Source: Planctomycetaceae bacterium
Lineage (GTDB): Bacteria; Planctomycetota; Planctomycetia; Pirellulales; UBA1268
Assembly: GCA_947453375.1 (NCBI GenBank)
Contig: CANGGT010000003.1
Coordinates: forward strand, 1-55,987
DNA length: 55,987 bases
Reading direction: 5' to 3'
The notes beneath the pieces are model-generated. The model made no database searches and was not told where the DNA came from. It saw only the letters and a program-made list of their open reading frames with translations. Both the position numbers and the translations under genes were made by a program. How positions within the stretch are numbered: position 1 is the first letter of the stretch; each line of letters begins with the position of its first letter. Of this stretch, positions 37,115 through 45,345 are shown in pieces.

Positions 37115-38239
37115 TCAGCCCCCCTGCCCCGCCGCGTCGGCCCGGCGGATCGCCTCCTCCACCATCCCGGCCGTCACCGGGAACGGCTCGTTGTGCGTCA
37201 CCTCGCCCGGCTGCACCGCGCGCTCCGCGATCCGGCTGAGCATTGCCCCGTCGATGTCACCGAGACCGATTTGACCGAGCGTCACCGGCAAGCCGACCGA
37301 TCGGCAGAAGGCGACGACCTCGTCGATCTCTCCGGCCGGCGCATCCTCGAGGCAGAGCTGGGCGAGCGTTCCGAAGGCGACTTTCTCCCCGTGGAGCGCG
37401 GCGTGGCAACCGGGGGCGACCGTCAAACCATTGTGGATCCCGTGGGCAGCCGCCAGCCCCGCCGATTCGAAGCCGAGCCCTGAAAGAAGCGTGTTGGCCT
37501 CCACGATCCGCGCGAAGGCCCCTCGCGCCTCGGCGTCGAGCGTGCCGGCGCCATCGAGTTGCCCTGCCCGGTGGGCAGCGATCGCCAAAGCGCCATCCGC
37601 CCGCAGCGTCGTCCAGCAGAGCTCGGCAAGGGCGAGCGCGGCGCGGGTCGTCGTTCCGCCACGGCTGTGGGTCGCGCCCGATCGGGCGCAGGCCCGAGCC
37701 TCGAACCAGGTCGACAGCGCATCCCCCATCCCCGCCACGAGGTAGCGGTCGGGCGCGGCAAGGATGACGTCGGTGTCGACGAGGACGAGGGCGGGGTTTT
37801 GCGGATGGAGCCTCACCTCCTCGACAACGCCTGAGTCGCTGTAGACGACGGAGATCGCGCTGGTCGGTGCGTCGGTCGAAGCGATCGTCGGGCAGGAGAC
37901 GATGTCGAGATCGAGCTCTGCGGCCACCGCGCGGGCCGTGTCGATCGCCTTCCCGCCCCCCGCCCCGACGATCGTCCGCGCCGAGAGGCGCCTCGCCACA
38001 TCGGCCACCGCGGCGATCTCGCGCCGGGAACATTCGCCGCCGAAGGGATGGATGACAGGGGCGAAGCCGGCGGTCTCGAGCGACTGCTCCCAGATCGCGC
38101 CGAGCCTCCGGATTGCCGAGGCACCGGCGAGGACGAGCACCGGCCCTCCGAGGCCGAGCCGCGTCATCTCGTCCCCGAGCGTGGCCGCCACCCCCGGCCC
38201 CTGCACGTATCGCGCCGGCGCCGCAAATATCTCGGCCAT
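37115..38239 (-). CDS. Glycerol dehydrogenase
   Basis: NAD+-dependent oxidation of glycerol to dihydroxyacetone; Zn-dependent iron-containing ADH family. 374 residues; AGGAG before the ATG. Landmarks: RYVQGPGVAATLGDEM, VGAGGGKAIDTARAVA (nucleotide binding), CPTIASTDAPTSAISVVY and the metal ligands Asp in GMGDALSTWFEA and His in AAAHGIHNGL and ALHGEKVAFG. Alone on its strand between ppdK and the ABC unit, with no dihydroxyacetone kinase nearby. Other ADH substrates are possible. Confidence 0.93.
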   Translation of the reverse strand: MAEIFAAPARYVQGPGVAATLGDEMTRLGLGGPVLVLAGASAIRRLGAIWEQSLETAGFAPVIHPFGGECSRREIAAVADVARRLSARTIVGAGGGKAIDTARAVAAELDLDIVSCPTIASTDAPTSAISVVYSDSGVVEEVRLHPQNPALVLVDTDVILAAPDRYLVAGMGDALSTWFEARACARSGATHSRGGTTTRAALALAELCWTTLRADGALAIAAHRAGQLDGAGTLDAEARGAFARIVEANTLLSGLGFESAGLAAAHGIHNGLTVAPGCHAALHGEKVAFGTLAQLCLEDAPAGEIDEVVAFCRSVGLPVTLGQIGLGDIDGAMLSRIAERAVQPGEVTHNEPFPVTAGMVEEAIRRADAAGQGG

Positions 38240-38332
38240 GGTCAGGCTCCTGAAGGATCGGTCTGTGTCACTCGCCGCCAGCGGCCAAGGTCGCGCTTCA
38301 ATGTGCCGGGGCGTTTCCCGTGTTGCCCGACA

Positions 38333-41300
38333 TCATTCCGACGTGCCGAGCCAGCGGTCGATGATCGTGTCGATGGCGCCATCCTCCTTCATCGTCAGGA
38401 TCACAGCGTTGAACCGCTCGCGGAGCGGGCTCCCTGGCGGCACGACGATCCCGAAGTCGAACGACTCAAAGACGGGCCCCACCAGCCGATAGTTCGATCG
38501 ACCAGGCCGCGAGATCGCATGACGCAGGGTTTGGTTCTCGGCGACGATGGCCTCCACCTCCCCGGCGTCGGCCGCTGCGAACACCTCGTCGAAGGTGCGA
38601 TATTCCATCGGGATACCGCTGCGGGCGCGGATCGCCGGCCCCGAGACGCCAGTGGCCTGCGTGCCGATCACCCGGCCGGCCATGTCGCGCGGCCCGTGGA
38701 TCGCTCCCCCGATCCGTTCGGCGGTGAGCGTCGCCGCAAGGCTTCCGGTGAATAGCGCGATGAGCACCGTTCCGACGAGCATCCACGCTGTCGCCAGGAT
38801 CCGCCCTGGCACCGTGTCGACATGCTTGTCGTCGCAGCCACTGGCGATCAGCGTGCTGATCCCCCACCACGTCCCCTCCCACACGCCCCGCCGCCAGTCG
38901 CGGGGAAAACTCTTCTCGTTGACGCCGCGCTCGCACCACCAGAGCACATGCCCCACGAGTACCGTGAGGAGGATGAGCCCGGCAAGCAACTGCAGGGCGT
39001 CACGCGTGAACAGGATCGAAAGCGGAGCGAGATAGGGATCGTCGTCGGTCTTCGGCACCGCGATTCTCAAGCCCGAATGGAACACCGAGTGGGTGAAGTC
39101 GAACTCAGCCTCCCGCTCGCGCGTCATCGCCACCGGCCCGAGGAACAGATCGGCCTCCCCCCGTCGTAAGGCCTCGAGGCCCTCGGCGAGCGAGTCCTTG
39201 ATGATGTACTCGGTGGTCACGCCGAGCCGAAGCGTCATGTCGTCCCACATGTCGACCGATGGCCCTGTCGGCTTGCCGTCGGTGATCCCGAGCGTCACTC
39301 CCACCGGCGCGACGCCGACCCGAAGCGTTTCAGCAGCGGAGACCGAGTCGCCGTCACCACTGGCCAGACACGCCGCAAACAAGAGCGTGGTTACGGCGGC
39401 TCCGCGCCGCCCCCAGGTCGCCGCAGCCACAAGCATTCCTCCGAGAGCGAGCAGTCCAAACGCCGCCGGCAGCACGCCGGCCGGGAGTGTTGTCGAGGCC
39501 CCGGTGGCCAGCGCCTCCATGCCCCCCTCGGCCACGCCCCCGCCGGCAAGCGCCAGGAGAAGCAGCGGCATCGTGTTGTGGACGGAGTGGAGCACGATCG
39601 CCGGGAGGATGCTTCCCGTGGCGACACGCAGCACGCCAGCCACGATCCCGAGGGAAAAGGTCGCCGGCATCCGCTCCGGGAGGAGATGGGCCGCGGCGAA
39701 CAAGGCCGCCTGGACAACGACCGCGACCGCGAGCCGCCTCCGCGTCGGCCGTTCGCCGGAGAGCGCCGAGAGGAGCCAGCCACGGAAGAGCAGCTCCTCG
39801 GCCACCGGAGGCACAAGTGCCATGAGCGTCCACGACACCCACCAGGGATGCTGCTGGATGAGGCCAATGAGCCGCTCGGAAAGGCTGCGGATCGCCGGCG
39901 AGACCTCCGTCCCCTGCAGCGCGAGCATCACCGCAGCGGAGACGATGAACAATCCCGCCCCGAGGCTCGCCGCCCCCAGGGCCGCCGCCACGGCCCGGCC
40001 CGCCGAGCAGGGAACGCCAAGGCCGAGCGTTCGCACGACATCAACCCGCTGCCAGGCGAGCATCGCCAGCAGCGGCAGGACCACGGCCACCCCCTGATGG
40101 ATCGGGATGCCCAAGAGGAGATTTTCCGGCGTGAGGGCTTGGACATACCAAAGGGCCGCCAGCCCCACCACGACCGGAATGATTCCCTGGGGGATGGTCG
40201 GGACGATGCGCGGGGCCGGCCGGCTGAGGACCCCGGCAGCGGCATCGGGCCCGCGGAAGAGGATCTCCTCGTCGGTGAGCAAATGCGCGGTGCCGCGGAG
40301 CAGCAGCGCCGTCAGGACGGCCGATGAGAGGAGCGTGAGGAGGAGAGGGAGGAGTGCCTGAATGATCCCTCCGCCGCTGTTGTCCGGGGTGCCTGTGAGG
40401 ATGTCGCGGGCCACCATCACCTGTCCTGTGAACGGCACGAGCGCCAGGGGGCCGTCGCCGCGGAGCCCCGGCACGAGCGCCGTGCCGGCCAGCGCCGCGA
40501 CGAGGAGGATCACCGGCGTGAGGGTGTTCTGCGCTTCCTTGCCACTCTTCGACGCGGTCGTCACCGCCAGGCAGGTCGCCGCGGCGAGCGCCGCCAGACC
40601 GACGAACGCGATCACGGTCACCACGGCCCCGGCCCCCAGCGAGGGGAGATGAGAGGCAGCGCCGGCCGGGAGGAAGCGGAGGCCAACGGCACTGGTCAGG
40701 GCGATCGAGAGGCAATTGGCCGCGAGCGTCGCGAGGGTCACGGCGTAGACGGCGAGGAACTTCCCGAACACGATGCTGCCGGTGCTGCACGGGGCCATGA
40801 GGAGCGTCTCGATCGTTCCCCGCTCCTTCTCGCCGGCGATCGCGTCGATGGCCGGATAGAAGGCGCCGGTCATCGTCAGAACGGCCAGAAGAACGAGGAT
40901 CGATGCGGTGAGCGCGGGGAGGATCTTCTCGGTGGCCACCGTCGGGGCACCGGATGTCTCCCCGAGGATCCGAAGGCGGATCGGCCGGAGGACGCTCTCC
41001 GGCAACCCGGCCCGGCTCACCCGGCCGGCGCGGATCGTCTCGGCGACGCCGCGGATCACCCCCTCGAACTGCTCCCGCGAGCGCCCGATCGCGCGCCGCG
41101 AGGGGAAACGGACGTCGAGGTCGACCGTCCCTTGGGCGTCGAGGGCCGCGACGATTCCTTCCGGGGCATCGACCCAAACGTCGGCGGCTCCGTCCTCGAC
41201 TGCCGCGATGGCCGTTTCGACGTCGCCGTGGAGGAAGAAGGTGCTCGAAGGCCAGGAAGCGTCTCCGCCACCGGCCGGCTTTCCCCCTTTCACCACTCCA

Positions 41301-41575
41301 TCGATCCTGGCGGCGAGCGCCCCGGCATCCGCGCCGCTCATCGCCACCGTGAGCGGCGTCGGTGCGGCACGGGCCTCGAGATCGGTGACGGCGGTGCGGA
41401 CGCCGAGGGCACTGGAGAGCGCGACCAGCGGATAGGTGACCATCGGGAGGAGGAGCGTGACAAACAGCGTCCTCCGGTCGCGGATGAACTCCAGCAGGTC
41501 GCGCCGGGCGATCGCCACGGCCGCACCGAGCGGGGAGTTCACGGCAGCGTCGGGCATGGAGGAAGGAGCGGTCAT
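38333..41575 (-). CDS. ABC-2 permease / CPBP protease / glutamate-receptor-like channel fusion
   Basis: 1080 residues in one open frame from the ATG at 41575. This ATG overlaps the stop of the upstream ATPase gene (ATGA). Residues 1-440: NatB-type ABC-2 permease with TM1 (35-58), a large extracytoplasmic domain (60-215) and TMs from 220, with YPAIDAIAGEKERGTIETLL. Residues 455-680: CPBP (CAAX protease-like) domain with the motif EELLFRGW (E593, E594, R598), His630, and LHSVHN (663-667). Residues 700-720 are a last TM, then GRRG (722-725). Residues 726-738 form a short hydrophobic segment. From 749, ETLRVGV begins an ionotropic-receptor module: lobe 1 with MTREREAEFDF (ligand Arg821), M1 (858-880), pore loop WWGISTLIASGCDD (903-916), M2 (924-948), lobe 2 ending IIDRWLG. 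I know of no described protein with this architecture. Confidence 0.85.
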   Translation of the reverse strand: MTAPSSMPDAAVNSPLGAAVAIARRDLLEFIRDRRTLFVTLLLPMVTYPLVALSSALGVRTAVTDLEARAAPTPLTVAMSGADAGALAARIDGVVKGGKPAGGGDASWPSSTFFLHGDVETAIAAVEDGAADVWVDAPEGIVAALDAQGTVDLDVRFPSRRAIGRSREQFEGVIRGVAETIRAGRVSRAGLPESVLRPIRLRILGETSGAPTVATEKILPALTASILVLLAVLTMTGAFYPAIDAIAGEKERGTIETLLMAPCSTGSIVFGKFLAVYAVTLATLAANCLSIALTSAVGLRFLPAGAASHLPSLGAGAVVTVIAFVGLAALAAATCLAVTTASKSGKEAQNTLTPVILLVAALAGTALVPGLRGDGPLALVPFTGQVMVARDILTGTPDNSGGGIIQALLPLLLTLLSSAVLTALLLRGTAHLLTDEEILFRGPDAAAGVLSRPAPRIVPTIPQGIIPVVVGLAALWYVQALTPENLLLGIPIHQGVAVVLPLLAMLAWQRVDVVRTLGLGVPCSAGRAVAAALGAASLGAGLFIVSAAVMLALQGTEVSPAIRSLSERLIGLIQQHPWWVSWTLMALVPPVAEELLFRGWLLSALSGERPTRRRLAVAVVVQAALFAAAHLLPERMPATFSLGIVAGVLRVATGSILPAIVLHSVHNTMPLLLLALAGGGVAEGGMEALATGASTTLPAGVLPAAFGLLALGGMLVAAATWGRRGAAVTTLLFAACLASGDGDSVSAAETLRVGVAPVGVTLGITDGKPTGPSVDMWDDMTLRLGVTTEYIIKDSLAEGLEALRRGEADLFLGPVAMTREREAEFDFTHSVFHSGLRIAVPKTDDDPYLAPLSILFTRDALQLLAGLILLTVLVGHVLWWCERGVNEKSFPRDWRRGVWEGTWWGISTLIASGCDDKHVDTVPGRILATAWMLVGTVLIALFTGSLAATLTAERIGGAIHGPRDMAGRVIGTQATGVSGPAIRARSGIPMEYRTFDEVFAAADAGEVEAIVAENQTLRHAISRPGRSNYRLVGPVFESFDFGIVVPPGSPLRERFNAVILTMKEDGAIDTIIDRWLGTSE
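39428..39442 (-). promoter_or_regulatory. Internal SD and GTG start before the channel module
   Basis: On the minus strand GGAGGA (39442-39437) is followed by ATG (39436) at a 1-base spacing, and by GTG (39430-39428) with 7 bases between GGAGG and GTG. Starting at GTG would give a 365-residue channel beginning MAAATWGRRGAAVTTLLF, a plausible signal peptide. The GGA-GGA codons also simply encode Gly-Gly in the fusion frame. Confidence 0.4.
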
Positions 41576-42309
41576 TCGGGGCGGGCCTCCCCGATCGCGG
41601 CGAAGAACGCCTCCTCGAGTCCGCCCGACTGGCCCACGAACGCCTCGCGCGTCCCTGCGGCGACCACCCGGCCACCATGGATGACGACGAACCGATCGCA
41701 GCGGCTTTCGATCTCGTGGAGCCGGTGGCTGGAGAGGAGGATCGCCCGACCGTCGCCGCGGAGATCGGCGAGGAAGGCGAGCAGATCGCGGGCCCCGACG
41801 ACATCGAGCGCGTTGGTCGGTTCGTCGAGGATCAGGGCCGGCGGATCGTGGACGAGTGCCCTGCCGACGCTGACCCGCTGCCGTTGCCCCGACGAGAGCC
41901 GGCCGGCGGGGCGGTCGGCGCACCCGGCGAGGTCGAGGACGTCGATGAGTCGGGCGACCCGGGCCTCGAGGGCTTCACCGCGGAGGCCGTGGAGCGCGCC
42001 GAAGGAATGGAGAATCTCGCGGGCCGAGAGGCGGTCGGGGACGCCGGTGGTGGCCGAGACGTAGCCGAGCCGGCGGCGAGCCCCGACGGGGTCGGTGGCG
42101 ACGTCGCAGCCACCGACACGGGCCGTTCCGGAGGTCGGTGTGAGCAGCGTGGCGAGCATCCGCAGGGTCGTCGTCTTGCCCGCCCCGTTGGCGCCGAGGA
42201 GCCCGACCATCTCGCCGGCGTTCACCGCGAACGACACCCCATCGACCGCCCGCACGATCACTCCCGAGGAGGAGCGGTAGTGCTTGACGAGATCCTGCAC
42301 CTCGATCAT
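41572..42309 (-). CDS. ABC transporter ATP-binding protein, NatA type
   Basis: 245 residues; energises the permease part of the fused protein downstream. Walker A GANGAGKTT, Q-loop region RLGYVSATTGVPDRLSA, signature LSSGQRQR (family LSGGQ), Walker B ALILDEPTNALD, H-loop SSHRLHE. The ATG at 42309 lies one base after the stop of the upstream permease gene, and the TGA overlaps the fusion gene ATG, so translation is coupled. By family knowledge NatAB pumps export Na+ or peptides/antibiotics; the substrate is unknown here. Confidence 0.93.
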   Translation of the reverse strand: MIEVQDLVKHYRSSSGVIVRAVDGVSFAVNAGEMVGLLGANGAGKTTTLRMLATLLTPTSGTARVGGCDVATDPVGARRRLGYVSATTGVPDRLSAREILHSFGALHGLRGEALEARVARLIDVLDLAGCADRPAGRLSSGQRQRVSVGRALVHDPPALILDEPTNALDVVGARDLLAFLADLRGDGRAILLSSHRLHEIESRCDRFVVIHGGRVVAAGTREAFVGQSGGLEEAFFAAIGEARPE

Positions 42310-42310
42310 C

Positions 42311-43135
42311 TCAGCTCTCCTCGCTCGGGGGGAACTGCCGCCATTCGAGGATCGCCACGGCGATGGCGAGAAACACGGCCGCGAGGATGAACACAGCGGT
42401 CACTTGGGCCCACGGGGGGCGGTCGTCGATGAGGAGCTGGAGTTCCGGGGTGACCGACCCCCGCCAGCCCATCCAGCGGACAAGGAGCGTGTGGAGGCGG
42501 AGCGAGACGGTGAGCTGGTTGACCACCGCCGGGATCAGGCCGGCAAGGTATTCCACCACGAGGGCTACCCCGACGCTGGCGACGAGCGACCGCTTGGGGA
42601 CGATCACCGCCGGGAGCGAAAAGAGCGCGGCCCGGCCGATGCACGACAGGACAACGAGGATCGCGAACGGGCTGAAGAGGCTCAAGCCTCGGTCGATCGC
42701 GCCGGTCAACAGGGCGAGGAGCAGGCCGGAGAGCGCCACCGCGCCGGTCCAGAGCACGGCAGCCAGCCATGTCCCCAGGAGCAGCGATCGCCGTCCGCCG
42801 GGGCGGACGGCGACATGGACCCAGGTGCCGCGCTCGAGCTCGTCGGCGACCGCCGGGGAGATCGTGACGAGCAGCCCGAGCATGCACACCGCCTCGGGCA
42901 CGAGCGCGTAAAGGAGGATTGCCCCGAGATCGTGCTCGAGCAAGTCGCCCCGGGCCTTCGCCGCCGCCAGGAGCACGGCGGAGGGAAAGATGACGCCGAT
43001 CGCCGCCAGGGCGAGCCGGGGGGGCGTGAGGAGCCGATCGATCTGGAAGCGGGCCACCGCCACGATCGCCGCCAGGGCGGGGAGTGGTGGCGATTCGCCC
43101 GGTTGTCGATCCGTTGAGCGGCGTTGGTCGGTCAT
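42311..43135 (-). CDS. ABC transporter permease (membrane) subunit
   Basis: 274 residues with about six TMs: LALAAIGVIFPSAVLLAAA, ILLYALVPEAVCMLGLLV, LLLGTWLAAVLWTGAVAL, FAILVVLSCIGRAALFSL, LVASVGVALVVEYLAGLI and VTAVFILAAVFLAIAVAIL. There is a cytoplasmic EAA-like segment ADELERGTWVHVAVRP, typical of ABC-2 permeases (ELExGT). It overlaps the upstream ATPase gene by four bases (ATGA). Partner of that ATPase. Confidence 0.82.
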   Translation of the reverse strand: MTDQRRSTDRQPGESPPLPALAAIVAVARFQIDRLLTPPRLALAAIGVIFPSAVLLAAAKARGDLLEHDLGAILLYALVPEAVCMLGLLVTISPAVADELERGTWVHVAVRPGGRRSLLLGTWLAAVLWTGAVALSGLLLALLTGAIDRGLSLFSPFAILVVLSCIGRAALFSLPAVIVPKRSLVASVGVALVVEYLAGLIPAVVNQLTVSLRLHTLLVRWMGWRGSVTPELQLLIDDRPPWAQVTAVFILAAVFLAIAVAILEWRQFPPSEES

Positions 43136-44061
43136 GGCGTCACCCCACGGTGGAGCTGGACGAGCCGACCGAAGATCCCCTCGAGCGACCGGTCGCCCGG
43201 AACGAGCTCGCGGACGAGGATCCCCTCGCCGATCGCCGCCTGCCCGATCCTCTCCGCCAGGAGTCGCGGGGCCCGCGTGTCGACGACGAAGGTGTCATGG
43301 CCGACGAACCGAACCGCTTCCGCCTCGGGGCATACGCAGGCCAGCTCCGCCAGCCTCCGTGGCGCGGTCGAGACGACGCGCACCTCCGAGGGGAGCGTGT
43401 CGATGAGTTGGCGGATCTCGTGGACGGTGCCGCTGGCGACCAATCTCCCGCCGAGGATCACGGCCAGCCCCGCCTGGAGCGCCTCCACTTCATGGAGGAG
43501 ATGACTGGCCACGAGCAGGCTTCTTGACCGCGCCCAGGTGCGCACGAGCGACACGAGCTCGTGGCGGGCGACCGGATCGAGGCCGTCGAACGGCTCGTCG
43601 AGGACGAGGAGATCGGGGTCGTGGGCGATGGCGCCGGCGAGTTTCGCGCGTTGCCGCATTCCCTTCGACAGGGTCGAAAGCGGCCTTCCGGCCGCCTCGC
43701 CGAGCCCCACCTGCTCGAGGGTCCTGTTGGCCCGCTTCAGCGCCGCGACGGGGGTGAAGCCCGAGAGCTGGACGAGGTAGGTGACCCATTCCCGCGGCGT
43801 GGCGGAGCGTTCCGTGAGGTCGGAGGCAGGGCAGTAGCCGATCCGACGCAGCACCCGGGCGTTGAAGAAGGGGCGCTCCCCGAACACACGGACCTGGCCG
43901 ATCGAGGGACGGAGCTGGCCGGTGACGAGGCCGAGGAACGTCGTCTTCCCGGCGCCGTTGGGGCCGAGGAGCCCATAGGCGCCCGCGCCGAGCTCGACCG
44001 TGACATCGTTGACGCCGATGACGGAGCCGTAAAGCTTGGTGACGTGGGTCAGGGAGATCAT
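43132..44061 (-). CDS. ABC transporter ATP-binding protein
   Basis: 309 residues. Walker A LGPNGAGKTTFLGL, signature LSKGMRQR (LSKGM form common in ABC-2 exporters), Walker B LLVLDEPFDGLDP, H-loop ASHLLHEVE. The last 95 residues form an extra C-terminal domain (EVRVVSTAPRRLAELA) and end HRGVTP. It couples by four-base overlap to the permease at 42311. No good SD is seen before the ATG; it starts 39 bases after the preceding permease gene. Confidence 0.93.
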   Translation of the reverse strand: MISLTHVTKLYGSVIGVNDVTVELGAGAYGLLGPNGAGKTTFLGLVTGQLRPSIGQVRVFGERPFFNARVLRRIGYCPASDLTERSATPREWVTYLVQLSGFTPVAALKRANRTLEQVGLGEAAGRPLSTLSKGMRQRAKLAGAIAHDPDLLVLDEPFDGLDPVARHELVSLVRTWARSRSLLVASHLLHEVEALQAGLAVILGGRLVASGTVHEIRQLIDTLPSEVRVVSTAPRRLAELACVCPEAEAVRFVGHDTFVVDTRAPRLLAERIGQAAIGEGILVRELVPGDRSLEGIFGRLVQLHRGVTP

Positions 44062-44100
44062 GCTGGCGGGGCTTGGGGGGACGCGCGGGCGGGGAGCGGA

Positions 44101-45345
44101 TCAGACGCGGGCGGGGGCGTCGACACGCCACCAGAGGACGAGGGCCGAGACGATCGACACCAGTCCCAGCGAGAGCAGGGGGGGAAAGATCGCCTGCCAG
44201 CGACGCTCGATGCCGAACACCCAGGCCTGGATCACGCCGAGGGAATGATAGGGGGAGATCCAGGCCCAGCGATCGATCGTGTCGTCGAGCCCGGTGGCCC
44301 GGGAGAGCCAGCGGAACTGCATGACGTTGCGCTGCCGGCCACCTTGCGGCCCGCGCCCCTCGATGAGATCGGCGAGGCTCTCCCCGATCTCCCCCCCCGG
44401 CCCCATCGGTCGGACTTTGCTGCGGCGGGAACGTCTGGGGGCATCCTCAACCGAGAACCCACCGTCAGAAGCACGCGAGGGATCGGCGGTTTGAGCGTTC
44501 GCGCCCGCGCGGATCTCCTCGTGCGCCTGCTGCATCATGTCGGCGGTGGTCAGTGACGCGTGGGCGATCCAACAGGCGGCCCAGGTGGCAAACCAGGCGA
44601 AGCTTGCGATACGGCTCTCGGCGGTGAGCGACGAGTAGGCCAGCGCCATGAAGACCGTGGGAATGGCCAGCGCCAGGCTGGCGACGATGATCCTCACAGG
44701 CAGATCCCACGTCGTTACCGCCACCCAGATGCTCGGGCTCACCGCCACCCCCGCCACCCACAGCGCCAGCGCCGGCAGCATCGTGATCGAGGCAACGAGA
44801 AGGCCGAGAATGAGGAGTTTTCCGGCGACGTACTCGAACTTCCCCACTGGGCGCGTGAAGTAGATCAGCCAGGCCTTCGCCCGCAGATCGCGCGACACCA
44901 GCGCCGGCGCCACCAGCCCTACCACGATCGCCAGGAGGATCGCCTGAGGCGAACGCATGAAGGCGAGCATCAGCCGCGACCAGACGGCCCGGCGCGTCCG
45001 GTCGGCCTCCTCCTCGCGGGTCTCATGCGGATCGGCCGGAGCGGCGTCGGTCTGGCCGAGCGCGTCGGCGATCGCCCGTCCGAGGATCCCCACGCCGTCG
45101 ACGTTGCGGCCGACGCGGGCCCGGTCCTGGATCGACCCCAGCCGTCCCTCGTCGATCGCCTGCTCGAAGACGAAGAAGCTCCCGGCGAACACCAAGGCCG
45201 GGCTCCAGGCGAAGAACACGGCCCGGCGCAGCCAGCGGCTCGTCCACGCCAGCTTGATGCCGGTGGCGGCGATGACGAGGATCGCGGCGAGCGAGCCGGA
45301 ACGCTTCCCCTGCCAGGGGCGGTAGCCGACGTCATGGAGCGGCAT
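44101..45345 (-). CDS. ABC-2 type permease
   Basis: 414 residues. TM1 near 20-40 (GSLAAILVIAATGIKLA), then a loop with Asp/Arg-rich stretches (residues 75-120), TMs at SPQAILLAIVVGLVAPALV, LLILGLLVASITMLPALAL and IIVASLALAIPTVFMALAY, plus a last TM (FPPLLSLGLVSIVSALVLWW). The segment SRDLRAKAWLIYFTRPVGK is typical of ABC-2 permeases of the NosY/gliding type. A long cytoplasmic or periplasmic insert (about 270-350) is charged. Its start overlaps the upstream ATPase gene by 14 bases. Confidence 0.8.
   Translation of the reverse strand: MPLHDVGYRPWQGKRSGSLAAILVIAATGIKLAWTSRWLRRAVFFAWSPALVFAGSFFVFEQAIDEGRLGSIQDRARVGRNVDGVGILGRAIADALGQTDAAPADPHETREEEADRTRRAVWSRLMLAFMRSPQAILLAIVVGLVAPALVSRDLRAKAWLIYFTRPVGKFEYVAGKLLILGLLVASITMLPALALWVAGVAVSPSIWVAVTTWDLPVRIIVASLALAIPTVFMALAYSSLTAESRIASFAWFATWAACWIAHASLTTADMMQQAHEEIRAGANAQTADPSRASDGGFSVEDAPRRSRRSKVRPMGPGGEIGESLADLIEGRGPQGGRQRNVMQFRWLSRATGLDDTIDRWAWISPYHSLGVIQAWVFGIERRWQAIFPPLLSLGLVSIVSALVLWWRVDAPARV

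Noticed and set aside
34002..37274. 1090-codon open frame on the plus strand opposite ppdK
   Set aside because: Antisense to a fully recognisable PPDK; the translated sequence is low-complexity Leu/Gly/Glu/Val-rich typical of a GC-rich shadow frame.
41576..41923. 116-residue N-terminal extension of the fusion protein
   Set aside because: It is an Arg/Pro/Gly-rich out-of-frame reading of the NatA-type ATPase gene; the ATG at 41575 overlaps the ATPase stop in the usual ATGA manner.
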